A stretch of 64,000 nucleotides of DNA from Rikenellaceae bacterium (GTDB lineage Bacteria > Bacteroidota > Bacteroidia > Bacteroidales > Rikenellaceae): contig SUZO01000001.1 in assembly GCA_015059805.1 (NCBI GenBank), positions 62,001-126,000 of the forward strand. The letters run 5' to 3'. The position numbers were made by a program, and so were the translations under genes. Shown here one piece after another: positions 16,753 through 25,650 of the stretch; positions within the stretch are counted from its first letter, which is position 1; each line of letters opens with the position of its first letter. The notes beneath the pieces were generated by a model, which was not told where the DNA came from, made no database searches, and worked only from the letters and a program-made list of their open reading frames with translations.

Positions 16753-17349
16753 TCAATTCTTAATACCTATCTCGTCAATCAGTGCGTTTATCCGCTTGCG
16801 TAGCGAAGTAAGTATAGGTACCCAGACAAAAGTTACGCTTAACACTGTACCGATGCCGGTGCCAAGTGCAATGCCGTGCAGAAAGTCCCCTAAAGGCTGA
16901 GAGTCTGCTATCAGCATACCGATGATGGCGATAATCATTATCGCGCAGAATACCTTCATCAGTGTGCAGAGTGTGCGAACAGCATAGCTGTAGGATTTGT
17001 TTGCGCTTTTGAGCTTGGCAAACATATCCCCTTCGCGGTTAAATGGGCCGTCAGCAGCCTTTTTCTGCAGATACATCCACTCCTTCTTCTCAAATACAAT
17101 TCTAATTCCGCACTCAGTGAGGAAGTTGTAGTACTCCTCCTTACCAAGTCCGTGAGGTAGATGCTCTGGAAGGTCAATCTTGTAGATATACTCACCTGGC
17201 GTACCCCTCTTGAAGATATATCGTGAGCACCAATTTACACGCACAAAGTCCCAGCCTGCGCGAGCCATACTATTTAACCACTGCTCCTCCTCGTCTACTT
17301 GTGAGATGAAGAAGAAGTTCCAAACCTTTTTGTACTCCGTTGTTGCCAT
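16753..17349 (-). CDS. DUF2812 domain-containing membrane protein
   Basis: The 198-residue protein has an N-terminal DUF2812 domain at about residues 1-110, with the typical WNFFFISQVDEEEQWLNSMARAGWDF start. It is followed by two membrane segments (about 125-146 and 155-180) and a short basic tail. DUF2812 proteins are regularly encoded next to a PadR-type repressor, as here (18 bp downstream), and are thought to be its regulatory partner or target, but their function is not established. The two genes share one promoter with an operator-like palindrome. Confidence 0.82.
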   Translation of the reverse strand: MATTEYKKVWNFFFISQVDEEEQWLNSMARAGWDFVRVNWCSRYIFKRGTPGEYIYKIDLPEHLPHGLGKEEYYNFLTECGIRIVFEKKEWMYLQKKAADGPFNREGDMFAKLKSANKSYSYAVRTLCTLMKVFCAIMIIAIIGMLIADSQPLGDFLHGIALGTGIGTVLSVTFVWVPILTSLRKRINALIDEIGIKN

Positions 17350-17366
17350 AGCTGTAATGTTTTGGG

Positions 17367-17687
17367 TTATTTTATGTTGTCTATTATGTTCCTGCCATTG
17401 CGTACCAACTCCTCAAGGCGAGACAGCTCGCCACGAAGGACCGTTAGTCCAATGTCGGTTATCTGATACTCCTTCTTGCGTGAGTCTGTAATTGCTGCAA
17501 GCTGCTCTATCCACCCCTTCTCCATAAGTGTTGATAGTGCGCCATAGAGCGTACCTGCTGAAATCATCAGTCGCCCAGAACTTAACTCCGCCGTGCGCTG
17601 CATAATCCCATATCCGTGTAGTGGCGTGACAAGCGCAAGCAGTATGTAGTAGGTCGCCTCCGTAAGTGAGTTGTTAGATGTATTCAT
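17367..17687 (-). CDS. PadR family transcriptional regulator
   Basis: The 106-residue protein is a compact winged-helix regulator of the PadR subfamily 2 type. It has EATYYILLALVTPLHGYGIM near the start, the recognition region ISAGTLYGALSTLMEKGWIEQL and KKEYQITDIGLTVL in the wing. Most PadR proteins repress the operon they belong to. The gene is first in a padR-DUF2812 unit. An inverted repeat (TATCGG-TTG-CCGATA) sits between the -7 element and the start codon, a good autoregulation site. The effector is unknown. Confidence 0.92.
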   Translation of the reverse strand: MNTSNNSLTEATYYILLALVTPLHGYGIMQRTAELSSGRLMISAGTLYGALSTLMEKGWIEQLAAITDSRKKEYQITDIGLTVLRGELSRLEELVRNGRNIIDNIK

Positions 17688-17690
17688 AAC

Positions 17691-17753
17691 TATATCGGTT
17701 GCTGTTATATCGGTTGCCGATACAAAGGTAGACGATATATTTTAATTTTGCAA
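17691..17753 (-). promoter_or_regulatory. padR promoter and operator
   Basis: On the minus strand TTG (17753-17751), 20 bp and TACCTTTG (17730-17723) form a consensus promoter. Directly downstream lies the palindrome TATCGG-TTG-CCGATA (17708-17722). The half-site TATATCGGTTG is repeated directly at 17691 and 17706. Its place over the transcription start suggests PadR binds here to repress its own operon. Confidence 0.65.
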
Positions 17754-17787
17754 GAGGTTGTGCAAAAAAAGTTGCATATTTGTGTGG

Positions 17788-20742
17788 TTACTCCACCACA
17801 CCGCGATTCTTTACGCCGTCAATACATATCTCCAATGGGGAGTCAAACCTCACGTGGCGGATATACTCTGACTCGTAGATGGCTGGCATAGCATCAAGGC
17901 GTTCAAAGTCGAGTGTTCCGTCGCCAGCGTATGGGTTTACGGTCATATATCCAACGCCGAAGCTGGTCATATTTTGGAAGAAGTGTGTTCCTTGACTTGG
18001 CTCTATACGGAAGTTGTCTAATCCGCACTCAACAATCACCTTAACCTCCGAAATGTCGCTCCACTTTATAGGTACGCCGAGCCAAGGGTTGCTTGAGCCC
18101 CAGCGCCCGAAGCCTACGAGCATATAGCCGCGAAAATCTTTGCGCATCTGGCTATTTAGTCGGGTCACCTCATCAGCCATGATTTGAGTCTTTGCAGGGT
18201 TGAAGTTATCGCGGCGTAGGTAGATAACATCTCTAATGCCCTCCACATATCCTGTGCCTAATGCGCTCTGAGAGTAGATTAGAGCCTTGCTGCTATCAAC
18301 AGCAGCCCAATCTTTATTGGTCTCGGCAGCTGCAGCGGCTATAGGACGTATCTGTAAGACGTTGAAGATGCTCAGTCGGTTGCCTCGGTCAAGGTTGGCG
18401 GCAAACTCAATCTCTACGCAAGTCTTCATCTCCTGCTGCCCAATCTCAAGGAGTCTACAAAGTATATCTGCGAGTGGGAAGGTGTTGTATTTGAGTATGC
18501 GGGCAAAGGTGATAACCTTTATACCCTCAGCCAGTGGTGAGTCCGTAAGTCGCATGCTCTGCATATCCCATGTAGATGCAACATGCTTGAGGTTGCGGAA
18601 ATGGGTGCAGTCGGCGATATTTATCTTCTCAAGGTTCACTGCGTCGTCAATAGATGTCTTGAACTTATCGGGCTGCAGGTTGAGGGCATACATTGTCTGC
18701 TGCGTCTCTCGCATCGTAAGTTCAGGGGTAGATGTCTGCAGAATGTGTTGAGGATACTTTGGACTAAAGCGCAACACCTGTTCACCATCAACAACCGCCT
18801 TGCCAAGTCCAAAAGCGACCTTAGCTATACCCTCCTCGGCTCTTTCGTAACCGATAGGGTAGAAGTTAAGCGAGCGAGCCACGCCAGATAGGGTAGGGAA
18901 GAAGTAACCGCTATCTTCCGAGCCGCAAATCTCCTGAAGAACAATAGCCATCTTCTCCTCCGAGATAACGTTTGCCGTTGCGGTAATATATGCACGTGAA
19001 GAGGCAAAATATACCGATGCATAGACACTCTTAATAGCCTTTGACAGCAGACGAAGCTCCTGGTCCTCATTGTCTGTATGTGGGACCATGTATGTAGAGT
19101 ATATCCCCGCAAATGGCTGATAATAAGAGTCCTCAAGCTTTGATGATGAACGCACTGCAAGCGGTTTCTTCACGCAGCGAATGAAAACCCTTAGCGCCTC
19201 TGTTAGCTCTTGAGGTAGTGCTGAGGCTACAAACTCAGAGAGTATTTCGGCATCTGTGATGTCCGAATTGATAACATACTGCAGTCCGTTGTCAATAATA
19301 AAGCGGTCAAAGTACTCCGTTGTAATAACCAGCGTTCTTGGTACCATCACACGCACATTCTCCCACTCATTGTAGAGGTTGTACTGTTGGAGAATGTGGT
19401 TCATAAATGCTAAACCACGCGCCTTGCCACCAATAGAGCCGTTACCAAGACGGGCAAACCAGATGGCATCGTTGTAGGTCTCTGGGCTAAATCGCGCCAC
19501 TACGCCCAGTCCCTGCTTTATTCGGTAGTCACGGATGGAGTCGGTAAGGAATCGGCGCACAGCACTTATATCGTCGTTGAACTCCTTAGGGGTAAGTTCG
19601 CGGAAGGAGTTGCCCAGCGAGAAGATACCGCGAGAGAGGAGCCACTTAGAGAGGTATGTTGTCGTTACAACACTGTGCAGAACATCGTCCGAGATATTGT
19701 GTAGCAGCCTTTCAAGACCATACAAATCCTCGGCACGGGCACTCTGCTCACCAGTTATAGGGTCGGTAAGCACAAAGTCGCCAAAGGCAAACTCACGACC
19801 GATATACTCGCTAATCTCGTGTATTAGGGTTTTTGAGTGCTTGACCACAAAGCCTACGCCAAGACTATCTGCCACCTCGCGCATGCTCTCCTGCGAGGAT
19901 TGCATCAAAAATGGCATCGTAGGGTTGTCCTTGCGGATAAGGTTGCAAAGGTCAATGCCCGCGTCAAGCTTCTCGGTTGCGGGGTCGTCATTCTTGTGGA
20001 TTACAAAGCCAACGTCAGAGATAACACCCAGCATATTGTTCTTGTAGCGCTCATACATCGCCACTGCATCGTCGTAGTTTGTCGCCATTAAAATCTTTGG
20101 ACGGGCACGCTTGCGGGCAATCTGCTGCTGCTCATTGAGCGCATCGCGGATAGAGGCTCCATTTTGCTGCAGCACAAGCTTGTATATGGCTGGTAGATAG
20201 GTTGAGTAGTAGCGAACAGAGTCCTCTACAAGCAGAATTGTCTGAACGCCAAACTCAAGAATGTCGTGGTCGGCATTCATACTATCCTCAATAAGCTTGA
20301 TAATGGCAATAATAAGGTCTGTGGAGTTGTTCCAGCAGAATACATAGTCTAACGATGAGGTATCTGCCTGCTCAATCTGGCGATAAATCTCCTTTGAGAA
20401 GTTGGTCAGCAGCACTACTGGGGTCTTTGGACACACCTGCTTCATACGGTGCGAAAAGGTGTAGACATCCATCTGTCCTACATTGTACATCGTAATTACA
20501 AGGTCAAACTCCTCGCCTGAACTTATCAATTCCAACGCATCAATCGTACTCTCTACGCGCGTGATTGATGGAGGATTACTCAGATTCAACTCCGAATACT
20601 CCTGCGTAATCTGTACCTCCAATCTACCATCCTCCTCCAGCGTGTAGCTGTCGTAGCTGTTGCACACAAGCAGTATGCGACGAATCCTACGACTCATAAG
20701 CCGTGAGTAGTCCTTACCCTTTTCGTTCTGCTGAATATCCAT
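17788..20742 (-). CDS. PEP/pyruvate-binding (PPDK N-terminal) protein with receiver-like domains
   Basis: The 984-residue protein has two receiver-like domains first. The first (about 20-155) has Met where the phospho-acceptor Asp is expected (DLVITMYNVGQMD). The second (about 165-325) keeps an Asp in MLGVISDVGF after TILLVEDS. The ATP-grasp domain of PEP synthase/pyruvate phosphate dikinase follows at about 410-790, with IGGKARGLAFMN, VRSSSKLEDSYYQPFAGIYSTY and the closing LQIRPI. The C-terminal 190 residues (GRWGSSNPWLGVP) do not resemble the phosphohistidine or PEP-binding TIM-barrel domains of true PEP synthases. The protein is therefore probably a signalling-linked nucleotide-binding enzyme of unknown reaction rather than a gluconeogenic PEP synthase. 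It stands alone. Confidence 0.75.
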   Translation of the reverse strand: MDIQQNEKGKDYSRLMSRRIRRILLVCNSYDSYTLEEDGRLEVQITQEYSELNLSNPPSITRVESTIDALELISSGEEFDLVITMYNVGQMDVYTFSHRMKQVCPKTPVVLLTNFSKEIYRQIEQADTSSLDYVFCWNNSTDLIIAIIKLIEDSMNADHDILEFGVQTILLVEDSVRYYSTYLPAIYKLVLQQNGASIRDALNEQQQIARKRARPKILMATNYDDAVAMYERYKNNMLGVISDVGFVIHKNDDPATEKLDAGIDLCNLIRKDNPTMPFLMQSSQESMREVADSLGVGFVVKHSKTLIHEISEYIGREFAFGDFVLTDPITGEQSARAEDLYGLERLLHNISDDVLHSVVTTTYLSKWLLSRGIFSLGNSFRELTPKEFNDDISAVRRFLTDSIRDYRIKQGLGVVARFSPETYNDAIWFARLGNGSIGGKARGLAFMNHILQQYNLYNEWENVRVMVPRTLVITTEYFDRFIIDNGLQYVINSDITDAEILSEFVASALPQELTEALRVFIRCVKKPLAVRSSSKLEDSYYQPFAGIYSTYMVPHTDNEDQELRLLSKAIKSVYASVYFASSRAYITATANVISEEKMAIVLQEICGSEDSGYFFPTLSGVARSLNFYPIGYERAEEGIAKVAFGLGKAVVDGEQVLRFSPKYPQHILQTSTPELTMRETQQTMYALNLQPDKFKTSIDDAVNLEKINIADCTHFRNLKHVASTWDMQSMRLTDSPLAEGIKVITFARILKYNTFPLADILCRLLEIGQQEMKTCVEIEFAANLDRGNRLSIFNVLQIRPIAAAAAETNKDWAAVDSSKALIYSQSALGTGYVEGIRDVIYLRRDNFNPAKTQIMADEVTRLNSQMRKDFRGYMLVGFGRWGSSNPWLGVPIKWSDISEVKVIVECGLDNFRIEPSQGTHFFQNMTSFGVGYMTVNPYAGDGTLDFERLDAMPAIYESEYIRHVRFDSPLEICIDGVKNRGVVE

Positions 20743-20900
20743 GCTTTTGTATTTTATATGGTATTTACTGCCGCTACCTCAATCTATGCAATGGGAAATA
20801 CAATTTAGTATATCCCATCGCATATCTTTCGGCGAGCGTTGTAAATCCACATCTAAAATTCAAAATTGTTTTGTATTTTTGAGCTATTAGCCATTGGCTA

Positions 20901-21275
20901 CTACTTAACCGCCACAGCGTCAATCTCTACCTTTGCGCCCATAGGTAGTGCTGCTACCTGATAGCATACGCGAGCTGGGAAGGCTCCGCTGAAGAACTTT
21001 GCATATACGGCGTTCATAGCTGCAAAGTCCTTAATATCAGCAAGTAGAACAGTTGTCTTTACAACATCTGTATAGTCATAACCCGCCTCGCGCAAGATGT
21101 GACCTACATTTTTAAGACTCTGCTCTGTCTGCTCCTCGATTGTCTCTGGCATAGTGCCTGTAGCTCCGTCAATTGGAAGCTGACCTGAAAGATAGAGTGT
21201 ACCCTCTGCCTGAATTGCCTGCGAATATGGACCTACTGCTTTAGGTGCTGCAGGGCTTGCGATTACCTTGTTCAT
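20901..21275 (-). CDS. RidA family enamine/imine deaminase
   Basis: The 124-residue protein matches the Rid/YjgF family throughout. It has the N-terminal SPAAPKAVGPYSQAIQ, the LYLSGQLPID segment and the C-terminal FPARVCYQVAALPMGAKVEIDAVAVK, which holds the arginine (in PARVCYQVA) that binds the carboxylate of the enamine. RidA hydrolyses reactive 2-aminoacrylate and related imines made by PLP enzymes, giving 2-ketoacids and ammonia. The gene is separated by 158 bp from the PPDK-like gene, and no operon partner is clear. Confidence 0.95.
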   Translation of the reverse strand: MNKVIASPAAPKAVGPYSQAIQAEGTLYLSGQLPIDGATGTMPETIEEQTEQSLKNVGHILREAGYDYTDVVKTTVLLADIKDFAAMNAVYAKFFSGAFPARVCYQVAALPMGAKVEIDAVAVK

Positions 21276-21321
21276 AATGACATCACTTTAATTTAGATTT
21301 TGTTTTTAGCCGGTATTTTCT

Positions 21322-21390
21322 GCGTTACGCTTGTCTCGAAAATGCTCACATACGCTTAGTATGCTCCGCTTTTCTCTACGGCGCAAGCCT
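21322..21390 (+). repeat. Divergent partial copy of the intergenic repeat module
   Basis: The pattern CGTTACGCT...AAAATGCTCA...TACGCTT...CTCCGCTTTT matches the middle of the element at 11664-11722 with scattered changes. It fills most of the 159-bp gap between ridA and the C_GCAxxG_C_C gene. Confidence 0.5.
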
Positions 21391-21434
21391 TGAAAATCCT
21401 CGCCTAAAATCCAAAATGTTGTTTATACTATTTA

Positions 21435-21914
21435 TTATTGTTCTTTTTTACTGTTCTCTGCTAAATACTGTGCTACAATCCTTGCTGCGTCGGCTACAAG
21501 CTCGGCGCAGGGGCGCTTTTTGTAGTACTCTGCTGTGCGAGGCGATGGGGTTGGGTTGTCCTTTGTGCGGTCAAGACCTAATAGCGTGCGACAAACTATC
21601 GCGCCATTCTGCTCTCTAAACGCCTCGGCAAAGCGCTGCACAAGGGCGTAGTTCTCCCTCTTCGCCACTGCATTGCTATTTGTCGGAGAGGGGGATATAA
21701 ACCCCGCGAGCATAGTCATTCCGCTCACCGCTCCGCACACCTCACGCAACCGACCCATACCACCTCCAAAGGGCGCAGAGATTGTCGCTGCTAACTCTGG
21801 CTCAAGCGCGGTAATATCCTCAAAAGCAAGCACCACAGACTGACAACAGTTGTACCCGCTCAAAAATAACTCCTTCGCCCTTAAAGCCCTCTGTTCAATA
21901 TCTATATTGCTCAT
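21435..21914 (-). CDS. C_GCAxxG_C_C family protein
   Basis: The 159-residue protein shows the cysteine pattern that names the family. NCCQSVVLAF follows an N-terminal helix, GGGMGRLREVCGAVSGMTMLAG lies in the middle, CRTLLGLD at about 110, and RPCAELVADAARI near the end. Members are believed to bind a metal or iron-sulfur cluster and are often linked to redox functions, but no reaction is established. The start is ATG 21914 (MSNIDIEQRAL); an in-frame TTG two codons earlier is unlikely. It lies 9 bp downstream of the PEGA-protein gene, so the two may be cotranscribed. Confidence 0.88.
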   Translation of the reverse strand: MSNIDIEQRALRAKELFLSGYNCCQSVVLAFEDITALEPELAATISAPFGGGMGRLREVCGAVSGMTMLAGFISPSPTNSNAVAKRENYALVQRFAEAFREQNGAIVCRTLLGLDRTKDNPTPSPRTAEYYKKRPCAELVADAARIVAQYLAENSKKEQ

Positions 21915-21923
21915 AATCAAATA

Positions 21924-23753
21924 CTAAAATTTTGCCACAGCGCGGACAGTTAAGTAATCGCCTTTGCCATATCTATGGGTGTTGCCAAAGTACATAAAAA
22001 CAGCCCAGTTTTCAAATTTACCCAACTCCGTTGACGACATATACCATTCGTACTTATCTCCTTTATTGTGCAATTTCATGCCTCCTTTTTCAACGAGTGT
22101 GCGATTAACTGCATTCTGTGCAGTGCCGTTCTGAATAAAACTCTTTAACTCTTCTCTGGAAGGCAAATACCAACCTTCTCCAAGGTCCGCACACCACTTG
22201 AAAGCTGGGTATTTATCTTGCCAACCAGGAATAGCCTTCACCATTGCCATATTATACGCACCATCGGTGATTTTATTCGCACCAATTAAACGTCTCTGCT
22301 CTGCGGCATCTGACGACCATTGCAATACAGTCTGCTTCATGCTGACAATCTTACCACTTTTGCCGTCTGCACTAACCTCAAAAACAACGCCCTCCTTTAC
22401 TCCATCATTGTAGTAGTCGCCCACTTTGTAAACTCTTCCAGATGATGTAGTAGTCGCGCTTGGCGTTTGAGTCACCTGCTTTGTAAGCGTAGCGTTTATA
22501 GTTGCTGTCTTACCCTCGGCAATAGTAACACTCTGTGTATAAGTCTCATAGCCCGATTTAGAGACCACGACCGTATGCTCGCCAACGAGGATATTACCCA
22601 GTTTTACAGGTGTCTGACCAACGACCTTTCCATCTAACGCCACATCTGCCATGATTGGCGTACCAGAGACCACTATTGAGCCTGTAATAGGTGTTGGCGC
22701 AGGGAGTGTAAAACTCTGCATTGGAACTTGAGAGCTGATTGTCTTAGTAAGCGAGGCACTCTTGTGTCCCGCCTTGCGTGCCTCAAAGATATAGGTGCCA
22801 GAGTTAAGTATGCCACTCCAGCGACTTACCCCCTTTTTCTCACCATTGACCCAAATCTCAGAACCATTTGGTGCATTAAGGGTTACAGATAGAGCATCGG
22901 CAGTGAGGGAAACTTGATTTACCACCTTATCGCCCGCAACGGTAAACGTTCCGCTCTTAGGGTGGTAGCCCTCCGCAGTAACGGTATAGTTGTATGTTCC
23001 ACTCTCAAGCACCACCTGCATGGCGCCATCGGTGACCGTATAGGGTTTATTGTCAATAAGCACCAACGCCACTGCAGGCTCAACGGCAAAGACTACAAAT
23101 TGAGGCTCGTTGGCGGCGGTGTCTACATTTACTCTAAAAGATATGCTGCCACTATTGACATCAATATTTTTCTGGTTGCTCACACTGCCATAAACAACTT
23201 TCAGAGTATGTCCGCCAATAAGTACATCCTTGATTGTTAGGCTATTAGAGGTGTCGGTCTTACCCTTAAACACTCCGTCAAGATAGACATCGGCATTTGC
23301 CACATTGCTATTTACGACAATGCTGTAGGACTGGTTAAGGCTCGCAAGCATTTCATACTCGCGGTTACCCTCAAGGTTGAGTGTCACCTCATTACTCTCG
23401 CCAAACTCGGGGCTGACAAAGTAGAAGCGGGTATTTGGCTTTGCTGTCATCTCAAGTATCAGAACATTGTCGTAGTAGTCCGCCACCTTCTGCTTTGTAA
23501 GATCGGTATTTGAGCGCATCTTGACCTCAAGAGCATCTATCTGAGCCTTATTCATTCGGTCAAACTTTATCTTCAGTCGTGCACAAGGCTCTCTGGAGCT
23601 ATCCTCACCTATCGGGTCAATATTCACTCCCGTAAGCGCATCAGTCTGCACCACACGGAACGAGCTGCGGTCCAAAACGATAGAGTGCTCCATCTGTGCC
23701 GATGCACTAAGGACGACAAATAGTAGCGTTAGTATGGAAAAAAATCTCTTCAT
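21924..23753 (-). CDS. Exported PEGA-repeat protein with DUF1566-like C-terminus
   Basis: The 609-residue protein has a signal peptide (FFSILTLLFVVLSASAQ). Several PEGA-type beta repeats follow across about residues 150-430. The clearest is TPIMADVALDGKVVGQTPVKL followed by GEHTVVVSKSGYETYTQSV, and another is NADVYLDGVFKGKTDTSN. A Thr/Ser linker at about 432-440 leads to a C-terminal domain with KVGDYYNDGVKEGVVFEVS and DLGEGWYLPSREELK, resembling the DUF1566/Lcl family. The same end domain is found in the gene at 55476-56318. PEGA proteins act at the cell surface, and the ligand here is unknown. Confidence 0.8.
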   Translation of the reverse strand: MKRFFSILTLLFVVLSASAQMEHSIVLDRSSFRVVQTDALTGVNIDPIGEDSSREPCARLKIKFDRMNKAQIDALEVKMRSNTDLTKQKVADYYDNVLILEMTAKPNTRFYFVSPEFGESNEVTLNLEGNREYEMLASLNQSYSIVVNSNVANADVYLDGVFKGKTDTSNSLTIKDVLIGGHTLKVVYGSVSNQKNIDVNSGSISFRVNVDTAANEPQFVVFAVEPAVALVLIDNKPYTVTDGAMQVVLESGTYNYTVTAEGYHPKSGTFTVAGDKVVNQVSLTADALSVTLNAPNGSEIWVNGEKKGVSRWSGILNSGTYIFEARKAGHKSASLTKTISSQVPMQSFTLPAPTPITGSIVVSGTPIMADVALDGKVVGQTPVKLGNILVGEHTVVVSKSGYETYTQSVTIAEGKTATINATLTKQVTQTPSATTTSSGRVYKVGDYYNDGVKEGVVFEVSADGKSGKIVSMKQTVLQWSSDAAEQRRLIGANKITDGAYNMAMVKAIPGWQDKYPAFKWCADLGEGWYLPSREELKSFIQNGTAQNAVNRTLVEKGGMKLHNKGDKYEWYMSSTELGKFENWAVFMYFGNTHRYGKGDYLTVRAVAKF

Positions 23754-23760
23754 AGTCGCA

Positions 23761-23768
23761 CAAAGATA
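23761..23768 (-). promoter_or_regulatory. -7 promoter element for the PEGA-protein gene
   Basis: TATCTTTG on the minus strand lies 7 bp upstream of the ATG at 23753. A TTG at the usual spacing is not present, and the leader would be very short. Confidence 0.35.
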
Positions 23769-23799
23769 ATAAAAATCTCAGAAGAATGGTAGTTCTATT

Positions 23800-23829
23800 T
23801 TGTGATTCCCACGATTTTTGTTATTTTTG
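23800..23829 (+). promoter_or_regulatory. uvrC promoter with near-leaderless start
   Basis: TTG (23800-23802), 19 bp and TATTTTTG (23822-23829) match the consensus. The ATG at 23838 begins only 8 bp after the -7 element, so the mRNA would have almost no leader. Confidence 0.4.
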
Positions 23830-23837
23830 GTGCAATT

Positions 23838-25649
23838 ATGGAGCATAGTATCAAAAGCGAGCTTAAAGAGCAGGTGGCTCTGCTACCTCTTTTGCCTGGG
23901 TGTTATCTATTCTCGGACAAGAGTGGGCAGATTATCTATGTTGGCAAGGCTAAGAGTCTGAAAAAGAGGGTGAGCAGCTACTTTGTCAATAGTCGTGACC
24001 ACTCGCCTAAGGTGCGTGCTATGGTGCGGCAGATTGCCTCGCTGCAGTATATTGTCGTAGATAGCGAAACGGATGCTCTGCTACTTGAAAATTCGCTTAT
24101 CAAGAGCCATAAACCCCGCTATAATATCCTGCTTAAGGATGATAAGTCCTACCCGTGGATTGCACTCACACCGCCACCCTTTGAGCGTGTTATCTCTACC
24201 CGCCGCGTTGTTAAAGATGGCTCAAGGTATTTCGGACCTTACGCCTCAATATCGGCGCAAAGGGCTGTGCTTGAGTTTATTAGCGAGGTAATACCACTTC
24301 GTACATGCCGACATAACCTCTCGCAGGAGTTAATTGACAAGGGTAAGTATGCGCCATGTCTGCAGTACCATATCGGTAATTGCAAGGCTCCATGTTGTGG
24401 TCGTCAGTCGCTTGCAGAGTATGCTGAGCTGGTAGATATGACCGTCTCGGTACTCAAGGGTGACCTTCGTCCAGTGAAGAGCTACCTTGAGGGTGAGATG
24501 AATCGCGCCGCGGCGGAGCTTCGTTTTGAGGCGGCGCACCGATTTAAGATGCGACTGGAGGCTCTTGAAAAGTACCGCTCAAAGTCGGTCATTGTCAGCG
24601 CAAATATTACCGATGCAGATATATTTTCGCTCTATATTGAGGGCGATGAGGTATATTGTAACTTTCTCAGGGTCAAGGGCGGAGCTATCATTGCGGTGCA
24701 GACACTTGTCGTGCAACCAGGCGTTGAGGCGACTGATGTGCAGATGCTCACTTTGGGCATTGAGCACATAGTAGAGAATATCGCGGGTGAGCTTCAGAGT
24801 GAGGTCATCGTTCCATTCTTGCCAGAGGTGGAGCTCTTTCCTCAGGTTCACTTTACCGTACCACAGAGGGGTGAGAAGCGAGAACTGCTGAGTTTCTCTC
24901 AGCGTACAGCCAAGCTATATCGCGCTGAGCTGATGAAAAACCTTGAGATTAAGAATCCTGAGCGACATACTGATAGGCTGATGCAGGCAATGCAGCGGGA
25001 ACTTCGCCTTGACCGCGAGCCTCGCCATATTGAGTGCTTTGATAACTCAAATACGCAGGGCACTAACCCTGTAGCCTCATGCGTGGTCTTTCGCAACGGT
25101 AAACCATCAAAGCGTGAGTATCGCCACTTTAATATCAAGACTGTCGTTGGTGCTGATGACTTTGCATCAATGCGCGAGATTATTACCCGCCGATATACAC
25201 GCCTTATGGAGGAGGGGGCTGAACTGCCTGACCTTATTGTTGTTGATGGTGGTAAGGGTCAGCTCTCAAGTGCATACGCAGTACTCTGTGAGTTGGGCTT
25301 AGAGGGCAAGATTCCGATTGTTGGTCTTGCTAAGCGACTTGAGGAGGTCTATTATCCTAATGACCCGATGCCATACTACCTTTCGCGTACTGGCGAGCCG
25401 CTGAAGGTTATCTGCCATATCCGCGACGAGGCACACCGCTTCGGTATCACCTTCCACCGCAATAAGCGTAGTAATGCTATGATTCACAGCTCTTTGGAGG
25501 GTATTGATGGCGTGGGAAGTAAAACAATAGAGGCTCTATTCAAGCACTTCAAGACACTGTCAAAGATTAAGAGTGCAACAGTTGATGAACTTGCCGAAGT
25601 GGTAGGTCGCAAGCGAGCGATAAAGATTTTGGAACATTACAACAAATAG
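23838..25649 (+). CDS. uvrC: UvrABC excinuclease subunit C
   Basis: The 603-residue protein is the nuclease of nucleotide excision repair, cutting on both sides of a DNA lesion bound by UvrB. The GIY-YIG domain at the N-terminus shows LPGCYLFSDKSGQIIYVGKAKSLKKRV. A UVR/UvrB-binding helical region lies in the middle. The RNase H-like endonuclease domain shows HIECFDNSNTQGTNPVASCVVF and DLIVVDGGKGQL. Helix-hairpin-helix motifs close the protein (GIDGVGSKTIEALFKHF). The start is ATG 23838 (MEHSIKSELK); a GTG at 23802 would add 12 residues that overlap the promoter. It is followed by nth after 1 bp, so two repair genes form an operon. Confidence 0.97.
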   Translation: MEHSIKSELKEQVALLPLLPGCYLFSDKSGQIIYVGKAKSLKKRVSSYFVNSRDHSPKVRAMVRQIASLQYIVVDSETDALLLENSLIKSHKPRYNILLKDDKSYPWIALTPPPFERVISTRRVVKDGSRYFGPYASISAQRAVLEFISEVIPLRTCRHNLSQELIDKGKYAPCLQYHIGNCKAPCCGRQSLAEYAELVDMTVSVLKGDLRPVKSYLEGEMNRAAAELRFEAAHRFKMRLEALEKYRSKSVIVSANITDADIFSLYIEGDEVYCNFLRVKGGAIIAVQTLVVQPGVEATDVQMLTLGIEHIVENIAGELQSEVIVPFLPEVELFPQVHFTVPQRGEKRELLSFSQRTAKLYRAELMKNLEIKNPERHTDRLMQAMQRELRLDREPRHIECFDNSNTQGTNPVASCVVFRNGKPSKREYRHFNIKTVVGADDFASMREIITRRYTRLMEEGAELPDLIVVDGGKGQLSSAYAVLCELGLEGKIPIVGLAKRLEEVYYPNDPMPYYLSRTGEPLKVICHIRDEAHRFGITFHRNKRSNAMIHSSLEGIDGVGSKTIEALFKHFKTLSKIKSATVDELAEVVGRKRAIKILEHYNK

Positions 25650-25650
25650 A

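Noticed and set aside
17788..20742. Standard PEP synthase (ppsA)
   Set aside because: The phosphohistidine swivel and PEP-binding barrel are not visible, and receiver-like domains precede the ATP-grasp part.
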